64,000 nt of DNA from Sporohalobacter salinus (GCF_016908635.1 NZ_JAFBEG010000010.1:1-64000), one strand, 5' to 3'. Shown: positions 41,092 through 50,380, counted from the first letter of the stretch. Notes: generated by a model not told the origin, from the letters alone. A program made the numbers and translations.

Positions 41092-43614
41092 ATGAAATTT
41101 GGATTTATAGCTCATCCTACTTCTTTAAAATTAAAACGTTATATTAAAATTTCTGATCTTGTTTCTAGGCATATTAAAGATCAGGAAGACGGTTTTGATA
41201 CTGAACGTTGGCAGTATCGTAATTTAATTCCTACTATTGATTTTGGCCAAATTTCAAGTTCAAATGATTCGGTATGTGAAGGAAGTATTTATTCTATGCC
41301 GCTTACTGCAAATGAAATGTTAGATCAGCCGCGAGATATAGCTAAACGAGTAGTCGACAGCGTAAATCAATTGAAAGAAGATGGAGCTGAGTTAGTAGGT
41401 TTGGGAGGTTTTACAGGAATTATCGGCAATCGAGGAAAAAAAACTCTTGAGAAAACTGGAGTACCGGTAACTACAGGAAACTCTTTAACTGCATATACTA
41501 CTTGGCAAAATATGCTTAATGTGTTGGATCACCTTGAGATAAACCCTGAAAATGCTGAAATTGCTGTAGTTGGTTATCCGGGTTCGATTGCTTTGGTAGT
41601 TGCTAAATTATTGTTACGTCAAGTAGATAACTTGGTATTAGTTTATCGCGGAGATAGTAACAAAGAAGAAAAACTTTTAAACCATCTTGCAAAAAAATAC
41701 CACAATCAAGTTAGGTTAACTAATGATATAGAAACTTGTTATGATCAAGTTCAATTTTATGTTTCGGCAACTTCCAGTGGTTCAGTTATTGATCCTTATG
41801 CTTTACCTTCAGGCTCTGTTGTGGTTGATGCTGCTCTTCCTCAGGATGTTAAGTCTTATGATAATGATCGTAATGATATTATTGTAATTGATGGAGGATT
41901 AATTTCTGCTAACAATGATTTTCAGTTAGGAAGTAAAATAATGGGGATTGCACCGGATAAATCAATTAACGGTTGTATAGCTGAAACGATAGTCCTTGCA
42001 CTTGAAGATCGGGCTGAATCTTTTTCTGTGGGACGTGAGTTATCTCAAGAAAAAGTTATTGAAATTGGAGAAATAGCTGCAAAACATGGTCTTACTCCAA
42101 CTAGATTAACTTCTTATGGAGAAAAAATTGATCAAAGTGATTTTTATAAACTAAAGAAATTCTTTCGAGATTCCCAAAAGCAAAAATCATATGATTTAGA
42201 AGAATGGTCCGGCCAAGAACTTCATTCTGAAATTTTTCAATTATTTGGAGAGCATATAAATCCTTATTTTCGAGATTTTTACGAGTTTAATTATATTGAT
42301 AGAGTGTTTATCGAAGGTAAAGGTTGTACTCTTGTTGATACCGAAGGAAAAGAATTTTTAGATTTTGTAGGAGGTTATGGATGCCTTAATACAGGGCATA
42401 ATCATCCAGATATTGTGGAGGCAGTAAATAGTTATCTTAATAAAGGATATCCTACGTTTACTCAGTATGTGTCTGCTCCAGCTCAAACTAGTATCCTTGC
42501 TGAAAAATTAGCTGAATTAACCCCGGGAGATCTAGAACGGACTTTCTTCAGTAATTCAGGTACTGAAGCTGTTGAAGCTGCTATTAAATTAGCAAAGGCA
42601 GCTACTGATAATCCCCGTTTTTTATATTGTGATAATAGTTATCATGGTAAAACACTTGGTTCATTATCGATAACTGGCCGCGATAAACACCGGTCAATTT
42701 TTGAACCATTATTACCGAAATGTACAAGTATCCCGTTTGATGATATCGAAGCACTAGAGACTGAATTAGAAAAAGGTGATGTTGGAGCTTTTATTTTGGA
42801 ACCAATCCAGGGCGAAGGGGGAGTTATTTTACCTTCTAGAGATTATCTTGCTTCAGTAGAAAAGCTCTGCAACAAATACGACTGTATCCTGATAATGGAT
42901 GAAATTCAAACTGGATTCTGCCGAACCGGAAAAATGTTTGCTTGTGAGCAGACAGGTATTGAGCCGGATATTATTGCGTTAGCAAAATCACTATCAGGAG
43001 GTCTTGTTCCGATTGGAGCTACAGTTACGCGAAAAGAACTTTGGGACCGAGCTTATGGAACAGCTGATAATTTTGCTTTGCATACATCCACCTTTGGTGG
43101 AGGAAATCTTGCAGCAACAGCTGGAATTGCTGCTCTTGAAGTAATGAACAAAGAAGGTCTTGCTGATAATGCTTTGTCTGTTGGTTCAATGCTAAAAGAA
43201 GAATTACAAAATATTGCTCAAAATTATCCCTTTATTAAAGAAGTGCGAGGGCAAGGATTGATGATTGGAATTGAATTTTCTAATCCTTATGATAAGGGAA
43301 TTGAAGGGCTTATAGATGAGTTTGCTAGTCGGATTCCTGGAAATGTTTTTGCAACTTATCAGTTTTTGTCAGATAAAGCTAAAAGTAATATTGAGATGGC
43401 AATTAAAGAGTTTGAAAAAAGTTTTGAAGAAATGTTCCTGATGCGAATAATTGCTAAACTTTCTCATCAATATGGAATTCTTACTTTTGTGACTGCAAAT
43501 ACATCTAAAGTAATGCGAATTCAGCCTCCATTAGTTCTTACTAAAAAACAAGCTCGTTATTTTGTTGATTCTTTTGCAAAAGTATGTGAAGATATGACAA
43601 CAGTTTTAGGTTAA
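41092..43614 (+). CDS. PigE-like acyl reductase-aminotransferase fusion
   Basis: An 840-residue two-part enzyme. Residues 1 to about 365 (MKFGFIAHPTSLKLKRYIK, GLGGFTGIIGNRG, TTGNSLTAYT, VVGYPGSIALVVAKLLLR) resemble the acyl-ACP reductase/NAD-binding half seen in PigE and cyanobacterial AAR. Residues about 375-840 are a class III aminotransferase: DFVGGYGCLNTGHNHP, FFSNSGTEAVEAAIKLAKA, IMDEIQTGFCRTG, and LAKSLSGGLVPIG with PLP lysine K632. The order and length match PigE (about 850 residues), which aminates 3-acetyloctanal to a 4-amino ketone that cyclises. ATG 41092 follows AAAGGAAGTG. It uses more GC-ending codons than its neighbours, hinting at transfer. Confidence 0.85.
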   Translation: MKFGFIAHPTSLKLKRYIKISDLVSRHIKDQEDGFDTERWQYRNLIPTIDFGQISSSNDSVCEGSIYSMPLTANEMLDQPRDIAKRVVDSVNQLKEDGAELVGLGGFTGIIGNRGKKTLEKTGVPVTTGNSLTAYTTWQNMLNVLDHLEINPENAEIAVVGYPGSIALVVAKLLLRQVDNLVLVYRGDSNKEEKLLNHLAKKYHNQVRLTNDIETCYDQVQFYVSATSSGSVIDPYALPSGSVVVDAALPQDVKSYDNDRNDIIVIDGGLISANNDFQLGSKIMGIAPDKSINGCIAETIVLALEDRAESFSVGRELSQEKVIEIGEIAAKHGLTPTRLTSYGEKIDQSDFYKLKKFFRDSQKQKSYDLEEWSGQELHSEIFQLFGEHINPYFRDFYEFNYIDRVFIEGKGCTLVDTEGKEFLDFVGGYGCLNTGHNHPDIVEAVNSYLNKGYPTFTQYVSAPAQTSILAEKLAELTPGDLERTFFSNSGTEAVEAAIKLAKAATDNPRFLYCDNSYHGKTLGSLSITGRDKHRSIFEPLLPKCTSIPFDDIEALETELEKGDVGAFILEPIQGEGGVILPSRDYLASVEKLCNKYDCILIMDEIQTGFCRTGKMFACEQTGIEPDIIALAKSLSGGLVPIGATVTRKELWDRAYGTADNFALHTSTFGGGNLAATAGIAALEVMNKEGLADNALSVGSMLKEELQNIAQNYPFIKEVRGQGLMIGIEFSNPYDKGIEGLIDEFASRIPGNVFATYQFLSDKAKSNIEMAIKEFEKSFEEMFLMRIIAKLSHQYGILTFVTANTSKVMRIQPPLVLTKKQARYFVDSFAKVCEDMTTVLG

Positions 43615-43748
43615 ATGAAGTTATTAAATTGACTAGGACTATTAAGATTTTTGACAGTACCTAATTTTTGATGAAAAAAGTTAATTATGACAGCAGTATG
43701 CTGATTCTTATGAGTATCAACTCCAACAAAGATATATATGAGATTCAA
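43611..43748 (-). pseudogene. IS110-family transposase N-terminal relic
   Basis: On the minus strand one frame reads NLIYIFVGVDTHKNQHTAVI, then NFFHQKLGTVKNLNSPSQFN and a stop that overlaps the end of the PigE-like gene. FVGVDTHK...TAV is the first RuvC-like aspartate motif of IS110 recombinases. Only 45 of about 400 codons remain. Confidence 0.8.
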
Positions 43749-43754
43749 TTCCTT

Positions 43755-43885
43755 TCAAGATAATATATTAAATCATCAAACAGATCCTATTATAGTAGCG
43801 TTGAATGTAGCGTCCTATTGACTACCTCTGATGATTAAAAAAGTGGGTGGAAAGGAGCCATAGAGGCACTCTACCTCGCTTAAGT
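43755..43885 (-). ncRNA. Possible IS110 bridge-RNA relic
   Basis: Directly upstream of the IS110 relic. A stem AATCATCA / TGATGATT (43771-43778, 43829-43836) encloses a loop of about 50 bases with GTAGCGT twice (43795-43801, 43807-43813), and a small hairpin GAGG / CCTC (43863-43877) lies at the 5' side. Known IS110-group elements encode a bridge RNA at this place with hairpin plus guide loops. Assignment is inference. Confidence 0.4.
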
Positions 43886-43982
43886 TAAATATAACAAAGT
43901 TTAGATCAAAAATTAAGATGGAGTACAAATTTTCAACTTGTTGGTAAGACTTCTTTAAAATAACACAATGGGGAGTGGTAAA

Positions 43983-44612
43983 ATGTTTAGACGAGCTTTT
44001 GTAGAGTTAATAATTGTTTTACTTGTTAGGTGGCCTCGATTGATGGAATCAACTATTATAAAAAAATCAATAGTATTTATTTATGGAAAACTAATAGCTG
44101 ATGATCTGGATCAAGTAATTAAGAAAAAGGAAGATTATGATAAACCAATAATTAATGCCCTCCGGTATATTAAGTCAAATTTTGATCAACCTCAAAAAGT
44201 TCTTGATTTAGGAACAGGTACTGGATTTGGTGTTTTTAAAACTAAGGAAATTATCGAGTCAAAAGAGATAATAGGGGTAGATTTATCTAAAAACATGCTC
44301 GAAATAGCCCGAAAAAAAGCAAAGGCAAGGGAGGGGGATAATATTTTTTTTGAGCAGCAAGATGCATCTGATCTGAGTTATGAAAGTAATAGCTTTGACC
44401 TTTTGATGAGTAATAATTGTCCTTGCTATTTAAAAGAGGTAGCTAGAGTTTTAAAACCTTCCGGATTATTTTTATTTACTCTATCTTATAGTGGAGAAAA
44501 AGTAATGAAACACAAACCTCGATTGGAAAAATTTTTAAGAAGACATGGTTTTCAGATAAATAAGATGGATCAAGGAGGGAATGGGGTATACATTATTGCA
44601 GAATTGTCTTAA
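43983..44612 (+). CDS. Class I SAM-dependent methyltransferase
   Basis: About 209 residues. The SAM-binding motif I is VLDLGTGTGFGVFKTKEI (near residue 72), motif II IIGVDLSKNMLEIARKKA, then SNSFDLLMSNNCPCYLKEVARVLKPSG with the post-motif loop and KPSGLFLFTLS. The N-terminal 60 residues are hydrophobic and helical (FVELIIVLLVRWPRL), perhaps membrane-associated. ATG 43983 follows GGGGAG; the ATG at 43968 precedes that site. It lies after the PigE-like gene beyond the IS110 relic; a role in modifying the same product is possible, not shown. Confidence 0.83.
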   Translation: MFRRAFVELIIVLLVRWPRLMESTIIKKSIVFIYGKLIADDLDQVIKKKEDYDKPIINALRYIKSNFDQPQKVLDLGTGTGFGVFKTKEIIESKEIIGVDLSKNMLEIARKKAKAREGDNIFFEQQDASDLSYESNSFDLLMSNNCPCYLKEVARVLKPSGLFLFTLSYSGEKVMKHKPRLEKFLRRHGFQINKMDQGGNGVYIIAELS

Positions 44613-45023
44613 TTCTGAACAAATTTTAATAACTTCTGATTAATTTTGCCAGATTATTTGAAATATAAATGGATATTAAACCGGCATATGCCGCATTAAT
44701 TTTTTCAAGAAGCTTTTTTAGCGTGCTTCGGAAATTATATAAATAACAAATGCAAATTCTGTTCATGTTATTAAGGAAAAGAAAAAGGTTTTGGAAAGGG
44801 AGCTAACTTAAATCTAATTCGACTTTGAAGATAAATAAAGGTTAATTTTGTAAGCTGGATTGGATTTTTTGAAAGGATATGATTTAAACTTAATGAGGTG
44901 CAGTTTAGATTAAGTTCTGTGCTAAAAATTCACTTAGATATTTGACAAATTGAAGGTAAGAGTGTTATAATTTTCATTGAATTAATTTTCGATAAAAATC
45001 AGTATTATAAAGGAAGTGAAATT
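44613..45023 (+). promoter_or_regulatory. Intergenic region with the TetR-gene promoter
   Basis: A small palindrome CGGCATATGCCG (44683-44694) followed by ATTAATTTTTT may end the methyltransferase transcript. A promoter TTGACA (44942-44947), 18 bases, TATAAT (44966-44971) serves the TetR gene. The rest shows no coding potential. Confidence 0.65.
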
Positions 45024-45617
45024 ATGGCTCCTAAATTAGTTAATGTAGACCAAAAAAAGCAGAAAATAATAGAGGGAACCCTTGCTGCTTTAGCCAAAAA
45101 AGAATTAAATCAATTAAAAATAGCTGATATTGCTGACGAACTTGATATGGGGCAGAGTACTATTTATGAATACTTTAAGAATAAAGATGAACTTATCAAA
45201 GAAGCTTTAGAATATTTTTTACAGCAGTTACATGTTCCCGAAGAAAATGAAAGTTTAACTGCTTTAGAAGAATTAAAGCGATTACTAAAGCAGGTTGAAA
45301 AGCAAGTAAAAGCGAATAAACTAAATGAAATTAATCTGTTGATTGATTTGTTTTATCAGGGGATTAAAGGGGATTTTAACCAGTTAGAAGAAGTTTATAA
45401 AGATTATCTAGATTATATGGAAGCAAGAATAGCGGAAGATCAAAAAAGAGGGCTAATCAGAGAGGACATTAATCCCCAGGCTTTAGCTTCTTGGGTGGGG
45501 GCTGTTGTTGATGGATTAGGGTTACAAATATTATTAAGGTCAGAAGGTTTTGATATTGATGAAGTACTTGGTTCGTTTATAGAAGCAGTAGAAATATATA
45601 CAATAAAAGAGAGTTAA
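45024..45617 (+). CDS. TetR/AcrR-family repressor
   Basis: A 197-residue regulator. The N-terminal DNA-binding domain (about 10-55) reads LKIADIADELDMGQSTIYEYFKNKDELIKEAL, given here in parts: IADIADELDMGQSTIYEYF and KNKDELIKEAL. The C-terminal ligand domain is helical, with a likely dimer interface near ALASWVGAVVDGLGLQILL. It sits just upstream of an RND exporter operon, with a 40-base palindrome between them, so it almost surely represses that operon and leaves when it binds the exported compound or an analogue. It has its own promoter and terminator. AAGGAAGTG before the ATG. Confidence 0.92.
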   Translation: MAPKLVNVDQKKQKIIEGTLAALAKKELNQLKIADIADELDMGQSTIYEYFKNKDELIKEALEYFLQQLHVPEENESLTALEELKRLLKQVEKQVKANKLNEINLLIDLFYQGIKGDFNQLEEVYKDYLDYMEARIAEDQKRGLIREDINPQALASWVGAVVDGLGLQILLRSEGFDIDEVLGSFIEAVEIYTIKES

Positions 45618-45631
45618 ATTAAATAAAGATA

Positions 45632-45658
45632 AGAAGCTTCCTTGTAGGAAGCTTTTTA
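45632..45658 (+). terminator. Terminator of the TetR gene
   Basis: AAGCTTCC / GGAAGCTT around TTGTA, then T5. Confidence 0.85.
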
Positions 45659-45660
45659 AT

Positions 45661-45700
45661 ACAAATTATTTTGAACGAATATTCGTTCAAAATAATTTGT
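45661..45700. promoter_or_regulatory. 40-bp perfect palindrome, TetR operator
   Basis: The two 20-base halves, ACAAATTATTTTGAACGAAT and ATTCGTTCAAAATAATTTGT, are exact reverse complements. The core GAACGAATATTCGTTC is like operators of AcrR/TetR repressors. It lies 50 bases before the exporter gene. Confidence 0.88.
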
Positions 45701-45748
45701 AAGTTTATTAGGCTATTACAATTGAAAGTATAGAAAGGAGAGGGGAAA

Positions 45749-48376
45749 ATGAGAAAAAAATTATTTAATTTAATTGCTGATTTAATTACGAGTAAGCCTA
45801 AACAGATTTTAGCAATTGCTGCTGTTATAACATTAATTATGTTAGTGTTGACAAGTAATTTAAATCTAGAACTGAGTTGGGTTGGATTAGCCCCTAAAGG
45901 TGACCCATCCCAGAAAGAATATAAGAAAATTATAGAAAACTATCCTTCAGCAGGTAATATATATGTTACTGTTAAGGACGAAAATGGAAATCCGACCCGG
46001 GCTGCTCGATTAGCAGTAGAAGCATTAGAAGATATAAAGTATATCAAGGATGTAAATTATAAGTTGAATACAGATTATTTGTTAAATAATGGACTTCTGC
46101 TTTATAAAACTAAAAATTTATCTGAAATAACCCCTACATTAAAGAATCCTAATTTGACGGATTATATAAGAAATTTAAACCAAGTTTATGAAGATGAATA
46201 TAGAGGAGACAGCGATAATATTAAAGATGATGAAAAAGAGTTGGTTAGATCTTTTCGAGGGATAAAAACTTTTTTACAGACAGCTAATACTTCTTTGAAT
46301 AAAAACATTTCCACTAAAACAGTTCATTCTCAAGTTGATCGGTTGCTACTTGGAGATCCTTATTTTAGATCTAATAATGGTAAACTTTTATTGATGACTT
46401 TACAGCCTACCTTTAATATGATGGATTATTCCAAACTTGAGCCAGGGATAGGAGCAGTTGAAAAGAAATTAAAAGAGTTAGAACAGGCTAACCCTAATTA
46501 TCACTTCGGTCTTACCGGGATGCATGTAATAGTTCGAGATGAAATGGTGACTACTACGCAGGATTCCACCTTAGCAATGATTATGGGATTTATTTTAGTA
46601 ATAATTATTTTAGTTGCCGCATTTAAAATGTGGTTGTCGCCGTTGTTGGCGGCAATTCCTCTTATTACAGGTATTATCTGGGATCTGGGTCTTGCTTCTA
46701 TTTTTATCGGTCGGTTAAACTTAATAACTGCTTTTACGGCTGCAATTTTAATTGGGTTGGGCATTGATTTTTCTGTTCATACTTTAAGTGGTTATACGGA
46801 AGCAAAAAGTAATGGACTGTCAGCTAAGGAATCTGTTTATTATATTTTGACGGAAGTTGCCCCGGCAATATTAACAGGAGCTTTAACTACAGCAGCAGCT
46901 TTTTTTGCTTTAACTGTTACTTCTTTGGGAGTTTTAGTTGAGTTAGGTATTATTATGGGAATAGGAATTTTAACTACAGTAGTAGCTGTATTGTTTATTC
47001 TGCCAACATTATTATTTCTTAGGACGAAAAAATTTAAGGAGGCTAAAATAAATAAAGGTCGCTATTATACTATTGGTACTGTAGCAAGCTGGACCAAAAA
47101 ATTCAAATATGCTGTAATCCCACTTTTATTGATTATTCTTGCCTTTATGGGATGGCAGGGAAAACAAGCTAAATTTTATCTTAACATTGAAAAAATAGAA
47201 CCGCAAGGATTAGAATCAATTAAAGTAACAGATAAAATAGCTGATAAATTTGATATGAGTAATGATGCAATTATGTATACTACGGATAGTTTAAACAGGA
47301 CTTACTCTATAGCAGAATGGGCCCGGGATAAGTCGCAAGTAGAGATGGTAAGAACAATAACAGATTATTTACCGCCCAAGAAAATACAGCAAAAAAGATT
47401 GAAAGAATTAAAAGATATAAATAAAGCTTTGTCTAATCCACCTAGTTATCACAAAATAGAGCGTAATAAGTTAGTGGCTGAGTTAATTCGCTTGCAGAAA
47501 AATATTATTGAAATTGGTCAACTGTCTTTCATGTCAGGAGTTGACGAGATTGTAAACGTAACTGATAAAATTACTGGTACAAAACAAAAGTCAGGTATAT
47601 TGCCTAAATTAATAGATAAGTTAAAATCTAATAATTATAATCAGCAGTATTTAACTAAATTTAGTCAAGACTTTTATAAATCCTTCGAACAAAAATGTAA
47701 ACTTATGAAAATAGAAGATACCCTGTCGCTTGAAGATGTTCCTCAAGATATAAAAAGTCGCTTTTTGCCAAAAAGCGGCAACTCCTTTTTAACATCAGTT
47801 CATGCTCAGGGTCATCTATGGAAAAAAATAAAGAAACCAACTGGGGAAAGATTTATTTATATGATGCGGGAAAAAATCCCGAAAATAACTGGAGCTCCTG
47901 TATTTATGCGGGTTTTATATGATGCAGTAGTAAAAGAAGCAACTAAGTCTTTATTAGTTGTAGGTGTTACTTTACTTATCCTGCTAATGATCCATTTTAG
48001 ATCTGTCAAACAAGTGATGGTAGGGTTTGTTCCTATGGTATTTGCCTTAATTATGACCTTAGGAATGGTTAAGGTATTGAAGGTTAATTTAGATATTATT
48101 AGCGCCCTTGCTTTCCCTTTAATTGTAGGGATTGGAATTGATGATTGTGTTCATGTAATTCATAGGTTAAATGCAACTGATGAAGATTTAGAGATGGTTT
48201 TTAGCAGCGCAGGACGAGCTATTTTATTGACTTCTCTGACTACGATGGCCTCATTTGGATCCTTAATGATAGCTAATTACCAAGCAATATTTAGAATGGG
48301 GGTTGTCTTATTTGTCGGGGTAGCTTTTTGTTTTTTGATGACTTTGTTTGTAGTTCCTATTTTTCTAGATAATTAA
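45749..48376 (+). CDS. RND-superfamily (MMPL/HAE3-type) exporter
   Basis: An 875-residue inner-membrane transporter with 12 predicted helices in two halves, each with a large periplasmic loop (about residues 35-270 and 470-730). Conserved transport motifs: LIGLGIDFSVHTLSGYTEA (near 335) and IVGIGIDDCVHVIHRLNA (near 795), each with the GxxxD element. This is the MMPL/HAE3 type, which moves lipids, hopanoids or other hydrophobic compounds and needs no membrane-fusion protein of the AcrA type. It is the first gene after the operator and is followed by a LolA-like protein and a beta-barrel, forming an inner-membrane to outer-membrane route. Confidence 0.9.
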   Translation: MRKKLFNLIADLITSKPKQILAIAAVITLIMLVLTSNLNLELSWVGLAPKGDPSQKEYKKIIENYPSAGNIYVTVKDENGNPTRAARLAVEALEDIKYIKDVNYKLNTDYLLNNGLLLYKTKNLSEITPTLKNPNLTDYIRNLNQVYEDEYRGDSDNIKDDEKELVRSFRGIKTFLQTANTSLNKNISTKTVHSQVDRLLLGDPYFRSNNGKLLLMTLQPTFNMMDYSKLEPGIGAVEKKLKELEQANPNYHFGLTGMHVIVRDEMVTTTQDSTLAMIMGFILVIIILVAAFKMWLSPLLAAIPLITGIIWDLGLASIFIGRLNLITAFTAAILIGLGIDFSVHTLSGYTEAKSNGLSAKESVYYILTEVAPAILTGALTTAAAFFALTVTSLGVLVELGIIMGIGILTTVVAVLFILPTLLFLRTKKFKEAKINKGRYYTIGTVASWTKKFKYAVIPLLLIILAFMGWQGKQAKFYLNIEKIEPQGLESIKVTDKIADKFDMSNDAIMYTTDSLNRTYSIAEWARDKSQVEMVRTITDYLPPKKIQQKRLKELKDINKALSNPPSYHKIERNKLVAELIRLQKNIIEIGQLSFMSGVDEIVNVTDKITGTKQKSGILPKLIDKLKSNNYNQQYLTKFSQDFYKSFEQKCKLMKIEDTLSLEDVPQDIKSRFLPKSGNSFLTSVHAQGHLWKKIKKPTGERFIYMMREKIPKITGAPVFMRVLYDAVVKEATKSLLVVGVTLLILLMIHFRSVKQVMVGFVPMVFALIMTLGMVKVLKVNLDIISALAFPLIVGIGIDDCVHVIHRLNATDEDLEMVFSSAGRAILLTSLTTMASFGSLMIANYQAIFRMGVVLFVGVAFCFLMTLFVVPIFLDN

Positions 48377-48397
48377 ATTTATATAGGAGGAGATAAC

Positions 48398-49159
48398 ATG
48401 AGATTAAAAATTAAGGCAATAAGCTTGATAGTGTTAATGTTAATTTTGATTGGTGTAGGATCTGGTTTTGCTTCTGAAATTACTGGAAAAAAGATACTAG
48501 ATAAGGCAGAAACAAGTATGGATTACGGTCACTTTAAGGGCAAGTCCAAAATGATAATTTATACTACTAGTGGAGATAAGAGAGTTTTAAAAATGAAAAT
48601 GTGGGGGAAAGGAACTGAAAAATCTATGATGAAATATTATGCTCCTTCACGGGTTGAAGGAGTAGCGTTTCTCTATTTTTCTAATGATATTTGGTCTTAT
48701 TTTCCCAGAACTGGCCGAACTAGACATCTTGCTTCGCATATTAAAAATCAAAAAATGATGGGGAGTTCCTTTAATTATGAAGATTTTAGCAATGATATAT
48801 TTGATGATTACCAAGGCAAATTAATTAAAGAAGAGAGGTTTAAAGAAAAAAAATGTTATGTTGTAAAGGCTAAAGCTAAAAATGAGACAACAGCTTATGA
48901 CCAATATATTGCCTGGATAACTAAAGAAGAATTTACACCGTTGAAAATTGATTATTATAATAAGGGAAGAAAAATTAAGGAAATGAGAGTTAAAGCCTTT
49001 CTAAATATAAACGAAGATATAAAAGTAAAAAAGATGGTAATGAAAGATTTAAGAGAAGATGATAAAACTGTATTTAAGTATTCAGAGATAAAAACAGGAG
49101 TTAATTTTAGACCTAACTTTTTTCATAAGCGAAATTTAGAAAGGATTTCTCATAGATAG
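48398..49159 (+). CDS. LolA-like outer-membrane lipoprotein-sorting protein
   Basis: A 253-residue secreted protein. Signal peptide about 1-26 (ISLIVLMLILIGVGSGFASE). The mature part matches the family named outer membrane lipoprotein-sorting protein (PF17131): KSKMIIYTTSGDKRVLKMKMW, YAPSRVEGVAFLYF, WSYFPRTGRTRHL and MGSSFNYEDFSNDI. It has a LolA-like half-barrel fold that carries hydrophobic ligands. It is regularly next to MMPL-type RND genes, as here, and should shuttle the cargo across the periplasm. No lipobox. Starts 22 bases after the exporter gene with AGGAGG. Confidence 0.87.
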   Translation: MRLKIKAISLIVLMLILIGVGSGFASEITGKKILDKAETSMDYGHFKGKSKMIIYTTSGDKRVLKMKMWGKGTEKSMMKYYAPSRVEGVAFLYFSNDIWSYFPRTGRTRHLASHIKNQKMMGSSFNYEDFSNDIFDDYQGKLIKEERFKEKKCYVVKAKAKNETTAYDQYIAWITKEEFTPLKIDYYNKGRKIKEMRVKAFLNINEDIKVKKMVMKDLREDDKTVFKYSEIKTGVNFRPNFFHKRNLERISHR

Positions 49160-49171
49160 GAGGGGAGTAAA

Positions 49172-50380
49172 ATGAGAAAAAAGTTAATACCTGTTGTAGT
49201 GACGGTATTAGTAGTTATAACTTCTTCACCATTACAGGCAGTAGATTTGTCTTACGGTGGGCAAGTGAATAGTTATTTGGAACAATATGAAGAGGAAGGG
49301 ACTAATTACTTTACTTCTTTAACTGAATTAAAGCTGAAATTAACTGGCCAATTGGCTAATTGGAGCTTTCATTTTGACGGTAGTTTAAATCTAGATGAAC
49401 AAGAAATGGAAGGGTGGGCAGATTATTCACCAGAAGGTGATACAGAATTAAATAAATTGTATTTTAATTTGTGGCTACCTAAAGGAGAAGTAAAAGTCGG
49501 CAAACAAAGAATAGCCTGGGGCTCTGGTTATTTCTTTAACCCAACTGATATTATTAATCCGATAGATGATAATAGTAAAGTAAGTAGTAGGCAGAGTAAG
49601 AGCAAACGGAATACAAATAGTGTATATGGAATGTATTATCTGCCGCAGGGTACTTTAGAAGGAGTGATAGTTACTGATTTTCAGGAAATTGGCCCCGGAA
49701 CTGAAAAGGAAGCTAATTCTTATATTAATCAGATAAATCCTTTATTTTCAGGTGAAATAAAGCTGCCCAATGGATTTAATGAAGAAAAGGAATGGGCCCT
49801 AAAGTATTCTACGTTAATTAATAATTTTGATGTTGCTTTAAATTATTATCAGGGTAGAGAAGATCATCCAGTGCCTCAAATTAATCCCCGGAAAAGAAAA
49901 GTAATTTTATCTTATCCTGAAAAAAAGATGATTGGCTTTGATACAGCAGGTACTTTAGATGATGTAGGAGTGTGGGGGGAAGCTTCTTATTCCTTCCCTG
50001 ACAAAGGAGATAATTACTCACAGATAATAATAGGTATGGACTACACTTTTGCAACGGGAATTCACTTATTAGGAGAGTATTATAGAGATGAAAGCTTAGG
50101 TAATTATACGGTAAAAGAAGTAACTGAAAAAGATTTTATTACTCTCCGAAGTGATTATGATTTAACAGATTCAATTGAAATTTCTGGTAATGGCATATTT
50201 TCTTTAGAATCTGACTTTACTGGTTTAGCAGGAAAAGTTACTTATTCTTATACTCAAGATATTGAATTAAAAGTAGGAGTTAATAAACTTATAAATGAAG
50301 AAGGAACGGTTTTTGCTAGTGAAAGTAGTTTGCTTCCTTTTAAAAATAAAATATACTTTAAGGGCACATATTATTTTTAG
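49172..50380 (+). CDS. Outer-membrane beta-barrel protein
   Basis: A 402-residue protein with a signal peptide (about 1-23, ending SSPLQAVD) and alternating amphipathic strands throughout, such as VDLSYGGQVNSYLEQY, WSFHFDGSLNLD, VKVGKQRIAWGSG and a last strand KIYFKGTYYF ending in phenylalanine, the BAM recognition signature. The GKQRIAWGSGYFFNPTDIINP segment resembles DUF1302-type porins found with RND/LolA-like genes. It shows that the cell has an outer membrane. Last gene of the TetR-controlled operon, 12 bases after the LolA-like gene. Confidence 0.83.
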   Translation: MRKKLIPVVVTVLVVITSSPLQAVDLSYGGQVNSYLEQYEEEGTNYFTSLTELKLKLTGQLANWSFHFDGSLNLDEQEMEGWADYSPEGDTELNKLYFNLWLPKGEVKVGKQRIAWGSGYFFNPTDIINPIDDNSKVSSRQSKSKRNTNSVYGMYYLPQGTLEGVIVTDFQEIGPGTEKEANSYINQINPLFSGEIKLPNGFNEEKEWALKYSTLINNFDVALNYYQGREDHPVPQINPRKRKVILSYPEKKMIGFDTAGTLDDVGVWGEASYSFPDKGDNYSQIIIGMDYTFATGIHLLGEYYRDESLGNYTVKEVTEKDFITLRSDYDLTDSIEISGNGIFSLESDFTGLAGKVTYSYTQDIELKVGVNKLINEEGTVFASESSLLPFKNKIYFKGTYYF

